Below, piece by piece: positions 23,569 through 32,118 of a DNA stretch of 64,000 nucleotides (positions are counted from its first letter, which is position 1; each line of letters begins with the position of its first letter). The notes below the pieces were generated by a model. That model saw nothing but the letters and a program-made list of their open reading frames with translations, ran no database searches and had not been told where the DNA came from. This DNA is from Stenotrophomonas raiganjensis (SeqCode). GTDB lineage: Bacteria; Pseudomonadota; Gammaproteobacteria; Xanthomonadales; Xanthomonadaceae. Made by a program: the position numbers and the translations under genes. The stretch is from the NCBI RefSeq assembly GCF_030658505.1, contig NZ_JAUTXR010000149.1, positions 1 through 64,000 of the forward strand, given 5' to 3'.

Positions 23569-25377
23569 TCACTCGATCGGCTGGTCCAGCATCAGCTGGC
23601 GTGCGAAACGCACCGGTGGGGCGCCGTAGGACAGTACCTGGTCGTGGTACGCCTTCAGGTTGAACTTGTCGCCCAGCTTCTCCTGCACCGCCTTGCGGGT
23701 GTCGAAGTGTTCCTGTGCACCGACGAAGTAGGTCGGCAGCTGTGCAGAGGTCAGCTGCGCGCGCACCCACTTGCCGGCCGCTTCGCTTTCCTGCTGGAAC
23801 GCGTCGTGGGTCATCAGGTGCATCGCCTTCTCGCGATCCCAGTTGTCCACGTGCACGCCCTGGTCGAGGATCGCGTTGGAGATCGTGCGCAGGTAGAACT
23901 TCAGCTGCACCAGATGGAACAGCGGGTCGTTGTTGAGGTAACCCTGCTCCTGCATCATGCGCTCGGTGTAGACCGCCCAGCCCTCGGCGAACAGGCCCGA
24001 ACGCAGCACAGCACGCAGGGTGGAGGGGAACTTGGCCGAGTGCCAGCCTTCCAGGTAGTGGCCCGGGGTGCCTTCGTGGATGCTGAGCAGGTGGATCATG
24101 CGCGAGTTGTATTCACGCAGGAACGAGTCGACCTGCTTCTCGTTCCAGTCGTCCGGAATCGGCGACACGGCGTAGAAAGTCTTCAGGTTCTTGTCCAGCG
24201 GGCCCGGCGAATCGCAGTACGCCACGGCCACGCCGCGCTGGAATTCCGGCATCAGGATGATGTCCACCGGCGCGTCGGGCAGGGTCACCAGGTCGTGCTC
24301 GCGCACGAATGCGGTGGACTGCTCCAGCGCGGCCTTGGCATCGTCGACCACCTTGTCGCGTGCCGGCTTGTCGGCGTAGGCCAGTTCCAGCGCTGCCTCG
24401 ATCGCCTTCTGCTGCTGCTCGTCGGTCGGCTGGGCCGGCATTTCCGGCGCACCCGGCTTGTCCTTCAGCACGGTCTGCGCGATGCCGTACATGTCCTCGC
24501 GGACGCGCTTGAGTTCTGCACGTGCACGCTCACCGATCTCCTGGCGCGACAGCGAGGAGCTCAGCGCGAACTTCAGCTTCTGGTCGTACTTTTCCGCACC
24601 GATGCGGAAATCACCCTTGGCGTTCGGCACCAGGGTCTTGTCCAGCCAGGTCTGCTGCTCGTCCACGGCCTTCTTCAGACCGTCGATGGCGGCCTGCAGG
24701 CGCTGCTGGTCGGCCTGCGGCAGTTCACCGATATGCGGGGTGATGAAAGTATCGACGATGCTGAGGATGCCCTTGTTCTGCTTGGCCACCGTCTCGGCAT
24801 GGATCTTCGGCACGCGGGCCGGATCCAGGTTCTCGCGTGCCTGGGCGAAGATCGCCGGCAGCTTTTCCATGCGCGCGGTCGCCGCCTTCAGGCGCTCCGG
24901 CAGCGGCGCGAATTCGCGCGCCATCAGGCCGTAGATTGCGCTGCCGGCGATGCCGTTGTACAGCTGCGGGTCCCACTTGCCGGACTGCAGCACTTCGGCG
25001 TTCCAGATTTCCGACTGCAGCTGGTTGCGCAGGATCGCTGCGTCCACCTGGTTCTCGCGGCCCAGCTTGGCCACCTCGATCTTGTCCAGCTCGCCCAGCA
25101 GCGCCTTGTAGGCGGCCACGGTCTTCTGCTGGCCGGCGGCACTCAAATCGTCCAGCTCGCTGTCGTAGCGATGGTCACCGATCTGGGTGGCGCTGACCGG
25201 CGACAGCTGCATCCAGGTGTCCAGGGCGCGCTTGGACAAATCGGCGAAGGCGGCATCGACCGCCGCGTCACCGGCCTGCTGGCTGGCGGCCGGGGTGGAA
25301 GCGTTGGTCGGGGCGTCGGCCGGCTGGCAACCGGCCAGGGCGGCGACCAGGGCGAGGGCAAGAAGATGCGGGCGCAT
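23569..25377 (-). CDS. DUF885 peptidase-like lipoprotein
   Basis: A 602-residue lipoprotein (MRPHLLALALVAALAGCQ, lipobox LAGC with Cys17). The rest is the helical DUF885 fold. The metallopeptidase-like signature HEGTPGHY is at about residues 434-441, followed by a conserved Glu-Gly-Trp (FAEGWAVYTE) at about 470-480. This resembles M3/M32-type zinc peptidases, so it may be a periplasmic or outer-membrane-anchored metallopeptidase, although the family is biochemically poorly defined. A CTATGCT block about 30 bp upstream on the minus strand (near 25405) could be its -10. Transcription ends at a strong terminator at 23513-23542. Confidence 0.88.
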   Translation of the reverse strand: MRPHLLALALVAALAGCQPADAPTNASTPAASQQAGDAAVDAAFADLSKRALDTWMQLSPVSATQIGDHRYDSELDDLSAAGQQKTVAAYKALLGELDKIEVAKLGRENQVDAAILRNQLQSEIWNAEVLQSGKWDPQLYNGIAGSAIYGLMAREFAPLPERLKAATARMEKLPAIFAQARENLDPARVPKIHAETVAKQNKGILSIVDTFITPHIGELPQADQQRLQAAIDGLKKAVDEQQTWLDKTLVPNAKGDFRIGAEKYDQKLKFALSSSLSRQEIGERARAELKRVREDMYGIAQTVLKDKPGAPEMPAQPTDEQQQKAIEAALELAYADKPARDKVVDDAKAALEQSTAFVREHDLVTLPDAPVDIILMPEFQRGVAVAYCDSPGPLDKNLKTFYAVSPIPDDWNEKQVDSFLREYNSRMIHLLSIHEGTPGHYLEGWHSAKFPSTLRAVLRSGLFAEGWAVYTERMMQEQGYLNNDPLFHLVQLKFYLRTISNAILDQGVHVDNWDREKAMHLMTHDAFQQESEAAGKWVRAQLTSAQLPTYFVGAQEHFDTRKAVQEKLGDKFNLKAYHDQVLSYGAPPVRFARQLMLDQPIE

Positions 25378-25489
25378 CGGCGTTCCTGTACAGGGTCAAA
25401 CCCCGAGCATAGGGCCCCGGGGCTGCTTTGTCCCCGTGCCATAGGATTACCATGGGCGCAGACACGGACCCTCCAGCGGAGCGCAGGAC

Positions 25490-25846
25490 ATGGAATACCA
25501 GGGAAGCTGCCATTGCGGCAGGATCGCATTCACCGTGCAGGCCGAGGCGCCGATCAGCGACGTCATCGACTGCAACTGCTCGATGTGCCGACGCCGCGGC
25601 AGCCTGCTGTGGTTTGCCCCGCGCGAGGCGTTCCAGCTGGCCACCGATCCGGCGGATGTGGCCACCTACCATTTCAACAAGGCCCACATCGACCATCACC
25701 ATTGCCGTGAGTGCGGCATTGCCCCCTACAGCGAAGCGGTGGACCCGCGCACCGGCACGCCGATGGTGGCGGTGAACGTGCGGTGCGTACCGCAGGTGGA
25801 TCTGGCCGGTCTTTCGGTGACCTCCTACGACGGAGCGGCACTGTGA
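25490..25846 (+). CDS. GFA/CENP-V family zinc protein
   Basis: A 118-residue protein of the GFA (glutathione-dependent formaldehyde-activating enzyme)/CENP-V superfamily. The zinc-binding cysteines form CHCG at about residues 8-11, CNCSMC at 28-33 and CREC at 74-77, with the usual spacing. The original GFA activity claim is disputed, and most members are simply predicted carbon-sulfur lyases. The TGA stop overlaps the GTG start of the next gene, so the two are translationally coupled. Confidence 0.9.
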   Translation: MEYQGSCHCGRIAFTVQAEAPISDVIDCNCSMCRRRGSLLWFAPREAFQLATDPADVATYHFNKAHIDHHHCRECGIAPYSEAVDPRTGTPMVAVNVRCVPQVDLAGLSVTSYDGAAL

Positions 25847-26658
25847 GGGCGGTGCGCGCGTGGACGCGCGTGGTGGCGATGCCGGTACTGCTGCTGGCGC
25901 TGGCTGCCTGTGCCAGGAACGGTGAGCGCGCGGCAGAGGCGGGCGCCACCGCAGCCGATGCCGCTGTCGCTTCGCCGGAAGGCGCCTTCCTCGCCTACGA
26001 ACATGACGTGCAGGTGCAGCTGGAGGCGGCGCAGATCGCGCCGCGCATCCAGCAGGTCGCACAGGCCTGCCAGAGCGCGAAGTTCGGCGACTGTGCGGTG
26101 TTGCAGGTCGATCAGCGCGGCGGCGAGCAGCCCAGCGGTGAAGTGAAGGTGCGCATCGCCCCGAAGGGCACCGAGCCGCTGATCGCGATGGCCGGTGAAG
26201 GCGGCACGCTGCAGGCGCGCAACACGCGCGCGGAGGATCTCGCGCAGGCGGTGGCTGATACGGCCTTGACCAAGGCGCGGCTTGAAAAGGAGCACGCCCG
26301 CCTGCTGTCCTACCAGGATCGCAAGGACCTGAAGATCGAAGACCTGATGGCGATCACCACGCGCCTCTCGGAGATCGAAGCCGGTGTCGAGCAGGCCAAC
26401 AAGGATGCTGCGCAGCAGCGCCGGCGCATCGATACCCAGCTGGTGACGATCCACTTCGACACCACCTCGGGCCAGCGCAGCCGCAGCGAAATCGGTGAGG
26501 CGCTGAGCGAGTCGGGCAGCATCCTCAGCACCAGCATTGCGTTCCTGATCCGCGCCGTGGCCGCGCTGCTGCCGGTGGCGGTGCTGGCCTTGATCGCGGC
26601 CTGGGGTGTGCGTGCATGGTGGCGTCGCCGCCGTCGCAAGCTGCCGCCCAACCTCTGA
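25843..26658 (+). CDS. DUF4349 lipoprotein with C-terminal membrane anchor
   Basis: A 271-residue protein. A GTG start at 25843 overlaps the stop of the GFA gene; a second GTG at 25852 is possible. The N-terminus is a lipoprotein signal with lipobox LAAC. The middle is a DUF4349 domain: a beta region, then a coiled-coil stretch (about residues 140-190, rich in Lys, Glu and Arg) ending in LVTIHFDT. A transmembrane helix (about 225-250) and a basic tail follow. DUF4349 proteins are membrane-anchored and of unknown function; double anchoring (lipid and helix) is usual for the group. A hairpin after the stop faces the next, convergent gene. Confidence 0.75.
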   Translation: MRAVRAWTRVVAMPVLLLALAACARNGERAAEAGATAADAAVASPEGAFLAYEHDVQVQLEAAQIAPRIQQVAQACQSAKFGDCAVLQVDQRGGEQPSGEVKVRIAPKGTEPLIAMAGEGGTLQARNTRAEDLAQAVADTALTKARLEKEHARLLSYQDRKDLKIEDLMAITTRLSEIEAGVEQANKDAAQQRRRIDTQLVTIHFDTTSGQRSRSEIGEALSESGSILSTSIAFLIRAVAALLPVAVLALIAAWGVRAWWRRRRRKLPPNL

Positions 26659-26668
26659 GGTGAAGGCT

Positions 26669-26691
26669 GATGCCGGCAGCCAGCCGGCATC
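26669..26691. terminator. bidirectional hairpin between convergent genes
   Basis: A 9-bp stem (26669-26677/26683-26691) with a 5-nt loop fills the 34-bp gap between the DUF4349 gene and the convergent acidic-protein gene. A second pairing (26665-26670 with 26693-26698) can extend it. There is no clear T run. Confidence 0.5.
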
Positions 26692-26692
26692 A

Positions 26693-26986
26693 TCAGCCCT
26701 CGTCGGTCTCGTACTCGACGAACACATCCAGCTCCAGCGCCAGTTCCTGCACCGCATCGCGCACCTTCTGCGCGGTGCTTTCATTGCCGACTTCCACTTC
26801 CAGCTCGTGGATGCCCGGACCGATGTCATCGGACAGCCCGGCCGAACTGGAATCATCGTCGTCCATGTGCGGCATCAGGTCGTCGGTTTCCTCGACATGT
26901 TCAATGCCCTCCAGGCCGAGCAGCAGGTCGCTGATGGCGCGGGCGTCGTCTTCGGTTCCGGTGATGCGCAGTCGCAGCATGGCCAT
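26693..26986 (-). CDS. small acidic hypothetical protein, ferredoxin-like fold
   Basis: A 97-residue protein, or 95 if translation starts at the second Met (26980). The predicted order strand-helix-strand-strand-helix-strand (LRLRITG, DDARAISDLLLGL, IEHVEETDD, IHELEVEVG, AQKVRDAVQELALELD, VFVEYE) fits a ferredoxin-like alpha/beta plait. The loop HMDDDDSSS is strongly acidic. There are no cysteines or catalytic motifs. It may be a small regulatory or scaffold protein, but I do not recognise the family. It lies downstream of the LysR gene in the same orientation, with a 68-bp gap. Confidence 0.65.
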   Translation of the reverse strand: MAMLRLRITGTEDDARAISDLLLGLEGIEHVEETDDLMPHMDDDDSSSAGLSDDIGPGIHELEVEVGNESTAQKVRDAVQELALELDVFVEYETDEG

Positions 26987-27054
26987 GGCATGGGAAGGTA
27001 GTGGGGTTGCCTGCAGCCTAGCCAGCGTGAAGCAAAGAACGGGTGAGGGCGCAG

Positions 27055-27999
27055 TCAGTCGTGCGTGGCCGGACGCCCGAGCAGGCTGTCAGGCAATGCC
27101 GGAATCGGTGTGCGCTCGTCCTGCGCCTGTTCCAGCAACCAGTCGATGAACAGGCGCGCGGCCGGGCTCGGCGGTTGCCCTTCTGCGTGCACCACGTGAT
27201 AGGCATAGCGTGCCTTCAATGCCGGGCCGGGCAGGCGCACCACCTCGTAGCGCTGCAGGTAGGGCTGGGCGATGTGGGTGCGCGCCAGCACCGCGCCCAT
27301 GCCATACACCGCCGCACGCATCGCGTCGGTGCTGTCGGCGAAGGTGTGCATCGGCGGCAGGGGCGACGGTGGGCGCACGCCGGCGTGGCGGAACCAGTCA
27401 CGCCAGCCCTGCGGCGACAGGTCGGTCAGCAGCGGCAGGTCGGCGATGCGCGCCGGATCAACCAGTGCTTCGACCCCGGCCAGCGCCGGTGAGGCCACCG
27501 GGAACAGGTAGTCGTCCATCAGGTGCTGCGCGCGCAGGCCGGGCCACTGGCCCAGGCCATAGCGGATGCCGACCTCGGGCCCGTTGTCGTCATAGCGATC
27601 CAGCCCGCTGCCGGTGTGCAGCTCGATGCGGATGTGCGGATAGGCCTGGGTGAAGCGTGGCAGTCGCGGCAGCAGCCAGCAGTAGGACAGCGAGCGCAGC
27701 GTGGTGATCCGCAGCGGCACGCTGTCGGCATCCGGTTGCAGGTGATGAGCGACCGCCGCGACATCGGTAAAGGCAGCGCTGGCAGCATCGGCCAGTTGGC
27801 GGCCCTCGGCGGTCAGGCGCACGCCGCGGGCGTGGCGCAGGAACAGGCGTACCTCCAGGACTTCTTCCAGCCGGCGCACATGGTGGCTGACCGCGCTGGC
27901 GGTCAGGTGCAGTTCCTGCGCGGCCTGGGCGAAGTTCTGGTGGCGTGCGGCGACCGCGAACACGGCCAATGCGGGAAGCAGGGAAGGGCGTAGCAGCAT
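27055..27999 (-). CDS. LysR family transcriptional regulator (GcvA-like)
   Basis: A 314-residue LysR-type regulator. The N-terminal winged helix-turn-helix reads LPALAVFAVAARHQNFAQAAQELHLTASAVSHHVRRLEEVL in outline, with the recognition helix at about residues 33-52. The effector-binding domain spans about 90-300. The SAVSHHVRRLEEVL and GVRLTAEGR features are those of the GcvA-like branch. The start at 27999 (MLLRPSLLPA) is the usual family length. It is divergent from an EamA transporter gene 115 bp away, which is the likely regulatory target. Confidence 0.9.
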   Translation of the reverse strand: MLLRPSLLPALAVFAVAARHQNFAQAAQELHLTASAVSHHVRRLEEVLEVRLFLRHARGVRLTAEGRQLADAASAAFTDVAAVAHHLQPDADSVPLRITTLRSLSYCWLLPRLPRFTQAYPHIRIELHTGSGLDRYDDNGPEVGIRYGLGQWPGLRAQHLMDDYLFPVASPALAGVEALVDPARIADLPLLTDLSPQGWRDWFRHAGVRPPSPLPPMHTFADSTDAMRAAVYGMGAVLARTHIAQPYLQRYEVVRLPGPALKARYAYHVVHAEGQPPSPAARLFIDWLLEQAQDERTPIPALPDSLLGRPATHD

Positions 28000-28114
28000 G
28001 TCGAGCCTCAAACCATATTTGTGGCTGGCAGCGATACTACGCGCTTGTGCGGTGGGCGTCTGCGCCCGATCCTGTCCGCCTTGGCGAGCAACAGACGATG
28101 GACGGAGGCAGGAT
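28000..28114. promoter_or_regulatory. divergent LysR/transporter control region
   Basis: This region holds both promoters. A short inverted repeat (CAAA at 28009-28012, TTTG at 28018-28021) lies in the only AT-rich stretch next to the LysR start and is a weak candidate for the LysR binding site. No certain -10/-35 pair was recognised. Confidence 0.35.
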
Positions 28115-28987
28115 ATGAATGCGGTCCCACAGGTGGTCGAGCGCGACTGGCGCACACCGCTGGAATTGACCCTGCTGGGCGCCATCTGGGGCTGCTCGTT
28201 CCTGTTCATGCGGGTGGCGGTGCCGTCGTTCGGCCCGTTCGCGCTGGTCGAGGTGCGGCTGGTGCTGGGTGCGCTGGTACTGCTGCCGTTCCTGTGGCGT
28301 GCCCGCGCCCAGTTCCCGCCGCGTCGCTGGCTGTGGCTGGCACCGATCGGGCTGATCAACTCGGCGCTGCCGTTCGTGCTGTTCGCCTATGCGGCGGAGC
28401 AGGCACCGGCGGCGATCGGCGCGATCTGCAATGCGATGACCGTGCTGTTTACGGCGTTGATCGCTTTCCTGTTCTTCGGCGAGAAGATCGGCGTGCGCCG
28501 CGCCGGCGCCTTGTTGGTCGGCTTCGCCGGCGTGGTGGTGCTGGCCACGGCCAAGGTGTCCGGACTGAGCATCGGTACCGCGGTGATCGCCGGCGCTGCA
28601 GCGTCGTTGTTGTACGGCCTGGGCGTGAACCTGGTGAAGCGGCACATGACCGGCCTGCCGTCGGCGGCGGCTGCGGCAGCCACGTTGTCGTGTGCCTCGC
28701 TGTGGATGCTGCCGATGGCGGTGAGCCACTGGCCGCAGGCGGCGATTCCGCTGAAGGCCTGGGGCGCGGCGATCGCGCTGGGCGTGGCCTGCACCGGCCT
28801 GGCGTTCCTGATGTTCTACCGCCTGATCGGCCGCATCGGCCCGTCACGCGCGTCGACGGTGACCTACCTGATTCCGCTGTTCGGCGCGGCGTTTGCGTGG
28901 TTGTTCCTGGGTGAGGCGGTGACGGTGCAGATGCTGATTGCCGGTGCGTTGATTCTGGGTAGTGTGGCGGTTAGCCAGAAGGGCTGA
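28115..28987 (+). CDS. EamA/DMT family transporter under LysR control
   Basis: A 290-residue membrane protein with about ten helices and two EamA repeats (about residues 15-140 and 150-285). Markers are LLGAIWGCSFLFMRVAVPSFGP at the first helix and the conserved FLFFGEKI and WLFLGEAV at the end of each repeat. It is most like the RhaT/YdcZ-type metabolite exporters; the substrate is unknown. The ATG at 28115 follows GGAGGCAGG. It is divergent from a LysR gene, an arrangement often seen for inducible efflux. Confidence 0.88.
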   Translation: MNAVPQVVERDWRTPLELTLLGAIWGCSFLFMRVAVPSFGPFALVEVRLVLGALVLLPFLWRARAQFPPRRWLWLAPIGLINSALPFVLFAYAAEQAPAAIGAICNAMTVLFTALIAFLFFGEKIGVRRAGALLVGFAGVVVLATAKVSGLSIGTAVIAGAAASLLYGLGVNLVKRHMTGLPSAAAAAATLSCASLWMLPMAVSHWPQAAIPLKAWGAAIALGVACTGLAFLMFYRLIGRIGPSRASTVTYLIPLFGAAFAWLFLGEAVTVQMLIAGALILGSVAVSQKG

Positions 28988-29008
28988 GGCGTTGGCGTTT
29001 TGCGCGTG

Positions 29009-29250
29009 GCACGTGCTGAAGGTGCTGCATTGTTCATGGGCGTCACTTTTCTTTTCGCGCGAAAAGAAAAGTAACCAAAAGAAACGCGCCGCCAGGTCGC
29101 GAGCCGCCGTGCTTCGCACGTCGGTCCCCTGCGCTTCTCGGTGAATCAGGGGACGGTGCCGAACTCGCTGCGCTCAGACATCGGCACCTCTTCGCCCCTG
29201 ATTCCCCTGCGATGCTCGGCTCACTCAAGGCGGACCCAAGGTCAAGAGCC
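29009..29250 (-). repeat. copy 1 of a roughly 240-bp interspersed repeat
   Basis: This copy is the inverse of copy 2 at 29312-29545 and of copy 3 at 34828-35025. It contains a perfect 28-bp palindrome at 29045-29072, followed by the block AACCAAAAGAAACG, an internal GC-rich part and a CTCGGCTCACTCAAGG end. Reading it in one frame yields ghost peptides with NSLRSD and LRCSA, seen in all copies, which are by-products and not a gene. Confidence 0.8.
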
Positions 29251-29271
29251 ACAGCTGCACGACGATGCTTG

Positions 29272-29295
29272 GTAGTGCCGGGCCGGGCCCGGCGA
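29272..29295 (+). repeat. SMAG palindrome between two larger repeats
   Basis: GTAGTGCCGGGCCGGGCCCG and the following GCGA form a perfect SMAG unit. It sits exactly in the spacer between the two inverted copies of the larger repeat. Confidence 0.75.
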
Positions 29296-29311
29296 GCGAA
29301 GCGACCGCTTC

Positions 29312-29545
29312 TGCCTTTGATCTTGGATCCGCCTTGAGCGAGCCGAGCACCGCAGGTCCGGCGAGGGCGAAGAGGCGCGGGTGTCTGAGCGCAGCGAGTT
29401 CCCGCGCCGTCCCTCGACGGGCCGAGGAGCGCAGGGTACCGGTGCGCAGCACCGGCTCGTGACTGGCGGAACGTTTCTTTTGGTTACTTTTCTTTGCGTA
29501 CAAAGAAAAGTAACGCCCATGAACAATGACGTGCCTTCAGCATGC
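29312..29545 (+). repeat. copy 2 of a roughly 240-bp interspersed repeat (inverted)
   Basis: This is the reverse complement of copy 1, with diverged interior but conserved ends. The terminal hairpin at 29486-29511 (11-bp stem, CGTA loop) and the flanking GTTTCTTTTGGTT and CGCCCATGAAC match copy 1 in reverse. Positions 28988-29591 hold no credible gene; copies 1 and 2 and the SMAG fill most of it. Confidence 0.8.
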
Positions 29546-29591
29546 GCCACGCACGGAACTTGCCGCCATGCTCGCCGGGCATGGCCCGGCG

Positions 29592-30494
29592 CTACCGCAC
29601 CGGCACCGGAATATTGCAAAGATCGATATGCCCCGCCGGGCGCTTGTAGAAATCATCCACGCGATTGCGACGCGCCTCCACCGTATCGGCGAACGTCTTC
29701 GAATCGGTGCGCAGCACCTGGATCGGCGTGCGTTCGGCCGCCGGCACGTCGCTGGCACGGCGGATCGACACGATCGGCGTGCGCAGCTTCGGGTCGGTGT
29801 AGAAGCCCATCGGCGCCGGGCCGCGCGGGATCGCGCTGAGCAGTTCCATGCCCTTCAGTACGCGGCCGACCAGGGTGATGTTGCGGTCCAGCTGGCGCGG
29901 CGACTGGCCGGTTACCACATAGAGTTCGGCACCGATGCTGCTGTCTTCCTCGTTGCTGCGGCCGGCGCCGAGCATGCCGTAGCAGTGCGCCAGCCAGGCC
30001 TTGCCGGCCTGCGGGTCCTGGCCGACCGGGAAGCCGTCGACGAAACCGGTCTGCGGAGCCCAGCCATCGCGGTCCGGCAGCACGCTCACCTTCAGGCCGG
30101 CGCTGGCGCGCTCGAATTCGGCCGGCAGCTTGCGCTCGGCACTGCCGAACGGCTTGGCCTTGGCGGCGTCATCGGCGTCGGCATCGCCGAACTGCACCAC
30201 GAAGTTGTCCTGTGAGCGGTAGATGCTGGTGCTGTCCCAGAAGTGCTCGTGGGCGAAGGTCTGGATGTTGGCGACATGGCGCGGGGCGAACTGCGGCGCG
30301 AGCTCGATGATCACGCGACCGGTCGGCAGGTCCATGTACAGCAGGTTGGCCGGGTCCGGCGTGCGCCAGTCGCTGGCCGCCGAGGCATCGAGGATCTGCT
30401 GCGGGCTGCGGTAAGGCGTGGCCGCGCTGGCCAGCGAGGGCAGCAGGCAGGCCAGGGCGAGGGCGGTCAGGGCAAGGCGACGGCGGTGCGGCAT
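29592..30494 (-). CDS. cyclophilin-type peptidyl-prolyl isomerase, secreted
   Basis: A 300-residue periplasmic protein with signal peptide ([24 protein letters not shown]). The cyclophilin domain covers about residues 48-250. Recognisable blocks are [37 protein letters not shown] (the FxxQFGD-type strand), CYGMLGAGR and [12 protein letters not shown]. The AHC of the substrate loop and an insert of about 40 residues make it longer than simple PpiA. It should catalyse proline isomerisation during folding in the periplasm. The C-terminal 50 residues are an extension of unknown role. The gene stands alone. Confidence 0.88.
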   Translation of the reverse strand: MPHRRRLALTALALACLLPSLASAATPYRSPQQILDASAASDWRTPDPANLLYMDLPTGRVIIELAPQFAPRHVANIQTFAHEHFWDSTSIYRSQDNFVVQFGDADADDAAKAKPFGSAERKLPAEFERASAGLKVSVLPDRDGWAPQTGFVDGFPVGQDPQAGKAWLAHCYGMLGAGRSNEEDSSIGAELYVVTGQSPRQLDRNITLVGRVLKGMELLSAIPRGPAPMGFYTDPKLRTPIVSIRRASDVPAAERTPIQVLRTDSKTFADTVEARRNRVDDFYKRPAGHIDLCNIPVPVR

Positions 30495-30579
30495 GGGATC
30501 CCCGGAACATGAACGAGGCTTCGATTCTGCGCGAGCAGCTCGGCCACGCCAACCGGCACGATGACTAACGACACATTCG

Positions 30580-30619
30580 CTATACCGAACTTCGCACTAC
30601 TGTGGACTTCAACGTAGTG
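30580..30619 (+). promoter_or_regulatory. candidate padR promoter and operator
   Basis: TATACC at 30580-30585 may be the -10. An inverted repeat, CACTAC (30595-30600) and GTAGTG (30614-30619) with a 13-nt spacer, lies between it and the start codon, where a PadR-type repressor could block its own operon. The assignment rests on position and symmetry only. Confidence 0.35.
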
Positions 30620-30630
30620 GAGGGCCGGCC

Positions 30631-30996
30631 ATGTCCGAGGACGATGTCCACCTGAAGAAATTCCAGAAGGAGCTCAGCGCCGGAACGGTGTCGCTGGCCC
30701 TGCTGGCGGTGCTGGCCCGGGCAGGGGAGCCGCTGTACGGCTACCTGATCGCCAAGGAGCTGGAGCGCGTTGGCGAGGGTGTGCTGAGCGGCAAGCAGAG
30801 CGCGCTGTACCCGGTGCTGCGCAATCTGGAAGGAGCCGGCCTGCTGGAAAGCCATGTGGAGCCGTCCAGCAGCGGGCCGCCGCGACGCTACTACCGCATC
30901 AACGAACGTGGCCGCGACGTGCTGGCGCAGTGGCGCCAGGCCTGGCAGGCCACCCGAGATTCCGTCGATTCCGTGTTGGAGGGGGTACCGCAATGA
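30631..30996 (+). CDS. PadR family transcriptional regulator
   Basis: A 121-residue PadR-family regulator. A winged helix-turn-helix at about residues 15-90 includes SLALLAVLARAGEPLYGYLIAKEL and ALYPVLRNLEGAGLLES, with RRYYRINERGR as the wing. A short C-terminal helix follows for dimerisation. Members usually repress an adjacent membrane-protein or efflux gene. Its TGA overlaps the ATG of the following membrane-protein gene by 4 nt, so the pair is one operon and that gene is probably its partner. Confidence 0.93.
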   Translation: MSEDDVHLKKFQKELSAGTVSLALLAVLARAGEPLYGYLIAKELERVGEGVLSGKQSALYPVLRNLEGAGLLESHVEPSSSGPPRRYYRINERGRDVLAQWRQAWQATRDSVDSVLEGVPQ

Positions 30997-31982
30997 ACGA
31001 CCCGAGCCTGGCAGGCCGAGCCCTGCCCACGACCATCCCGCAGTACCTGGCGCAGCTGCGTGTGGCGCTGGAAGGTGCCGACCCGGCGATGGTGCAGGAC
31101 GCGCTCTACGACGCCGAGGAATACCTGCGCTCGGAGCTCGCGGCGCAGCCCGGCCGCAGCGAGGCCGAGGTGATCGCCGACGTCGCTGGCAGCTATGGCG
31201 CCCCGGACGAAGTGGCCGAGATCTACCGCGAAACCGAAGTGACGGTGAACCGCGCGCTGCGCACGCCGCGTGCCGATACCGCACCGGTGCTGCGCGCAGC
31301 GGCCGAAGCCAGTGGCGTCGAGCCCGCCGCGCCGCCGCCGGCGCCGGTGCAACGTTCGCTGCTGGCGCGCTTCTTCGGCGTGGTGGCCGATCCGCACACC
31401 TACGGCGCGCTGTTCTACATGCTGCTGTCGCTGGCTACCGGCATCTTCTTCTTCACCTGGGTGGTGACCGGCCTGTCATTGTCGTTGGGCCTGTTGATCC
31501 TGATCGTCGGCATTCCGCTGACCGTGCTGTTCTTCGGTTCGGTGCGCGGGCTGGCGCTGCTGGAAGGGCGGCTGGTGGAAGCGCTGCTGGGCGAGCGCAT
31601 GCCGCGCCGTCCGCGTTACACCGACCGCAGCCGTACCTGGCTGCAGCGCATCGGCGACATGTTCACCGACGGCCGCACCTGGCTGACGCTGCTGTACTTC
31701 GTGCTGATGCTGCCGCTGGGCGTCATCTACTTCACCATCGCGGTGACGCTGCTGTCGCTGTCGCTGGGGTTCATCTGGGCGCCGGTGGCCGCGCTGTTCA
31801 GCGGCGACATTCCGGGCGTGTACGTCGACGGCGTGAATGTGCTGCCGATGGCCGCATCGCCGCTGGTGGGCATCGTGATCGCCGCCGTGGGCGTGCTGCT
31901 GCTGTTGTTGACCATGCACCTGGCACGCGGCATCGGCAAGTTGCACGGGCTGATCGCCAAGAACCTGCTGGTGCGGTTGTAA
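30993..31982 (+). CDS. HAAS/sensor-domain membrane protein linked to PadR
   Basis: A 329-residue membrane protein. The N-terminal 75 residues form a small helical domain of the DUF1700/HAAS type (YLAQLRVALEGADPAM, then EDALYDAEEYL-like, then YGAPDEVAEIYRE). A Pro/Ala linker precedes about six transmembrane helices in two similar halves (about 145-205 and 235-320), matching the PadR-associated putative sensor domain. Each half begins with a DPHTY or DGRTW motif before a paired helix. It probably senses membrane or envelope state, but the ligand is unknown. The ATG at 30993 overlaps the padR stop. The transcript ends at a SMAG dimer. Confidence 0.78.
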   Translation: MNDPSLAGRALPTTIPQYLAQLRVALEGADPAMVQDALYDAEEYLRSELAAQPGRSEAEVIADVAGSYGAPDEVAEIYRETEVTVNRALRTPRADTAPVLRAAAEASGVEPAAPPPAPVQRSLLARFFGVVADPHTYGALFYMLLSLATGIFFFTWVVTGLSLSLGLLILIVGIPLTVLFFGSVRGLALLEGRLVEALLGERMPRRPRYTDRSRTWLQRIGDMFTDGRTWLTLLYFVLMLPLGVIYFTIAVTLLSLSLGFIWAPVAALFSGDIPGVYVDGVNVLPMAASPLVGIVIAAVGVLLLLLTMHLARGIGKLHGLIAKNLLVRL

Positions 31983-31994
31983 GCAGGGGCTGAC

Positions 31995-32084
31995 GCCCTG
32001 GTAGGTGCCAACCTTGGTTGGCACGCTCCATCAGCTACCGGGATTCATGATGGAGCGCCAACCAAGGTTGGCATCTACCAGGGC
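31995..32084. repeat. SMAG inverted dimer, likely bidirectional terminator
   Basis: The arms 31995-32033 and 32048-32084 pair over about 37 bp with one mismatch and a 2-nt bulge; GTAG heads are at 32001 and, in reverse, at about 32076-32079. It lies between the convergent sensor-protein and phaZ genes. Confidence 0.85.
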
Positions 32085-32118
32085 GTACCGACCAAGGGCG
32101 GCCCCCACCAAGGGCGAG

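Noticed and set aside
29225..29619. Small reading frames with NSLRSD and LRCSA peptides near 29.2-29.6 kb and 34.8-35.0 kb
   Set aside because: They recur only because the DNA is a repeat; there is no ribosome binding site and the frame and ends vary between copies.
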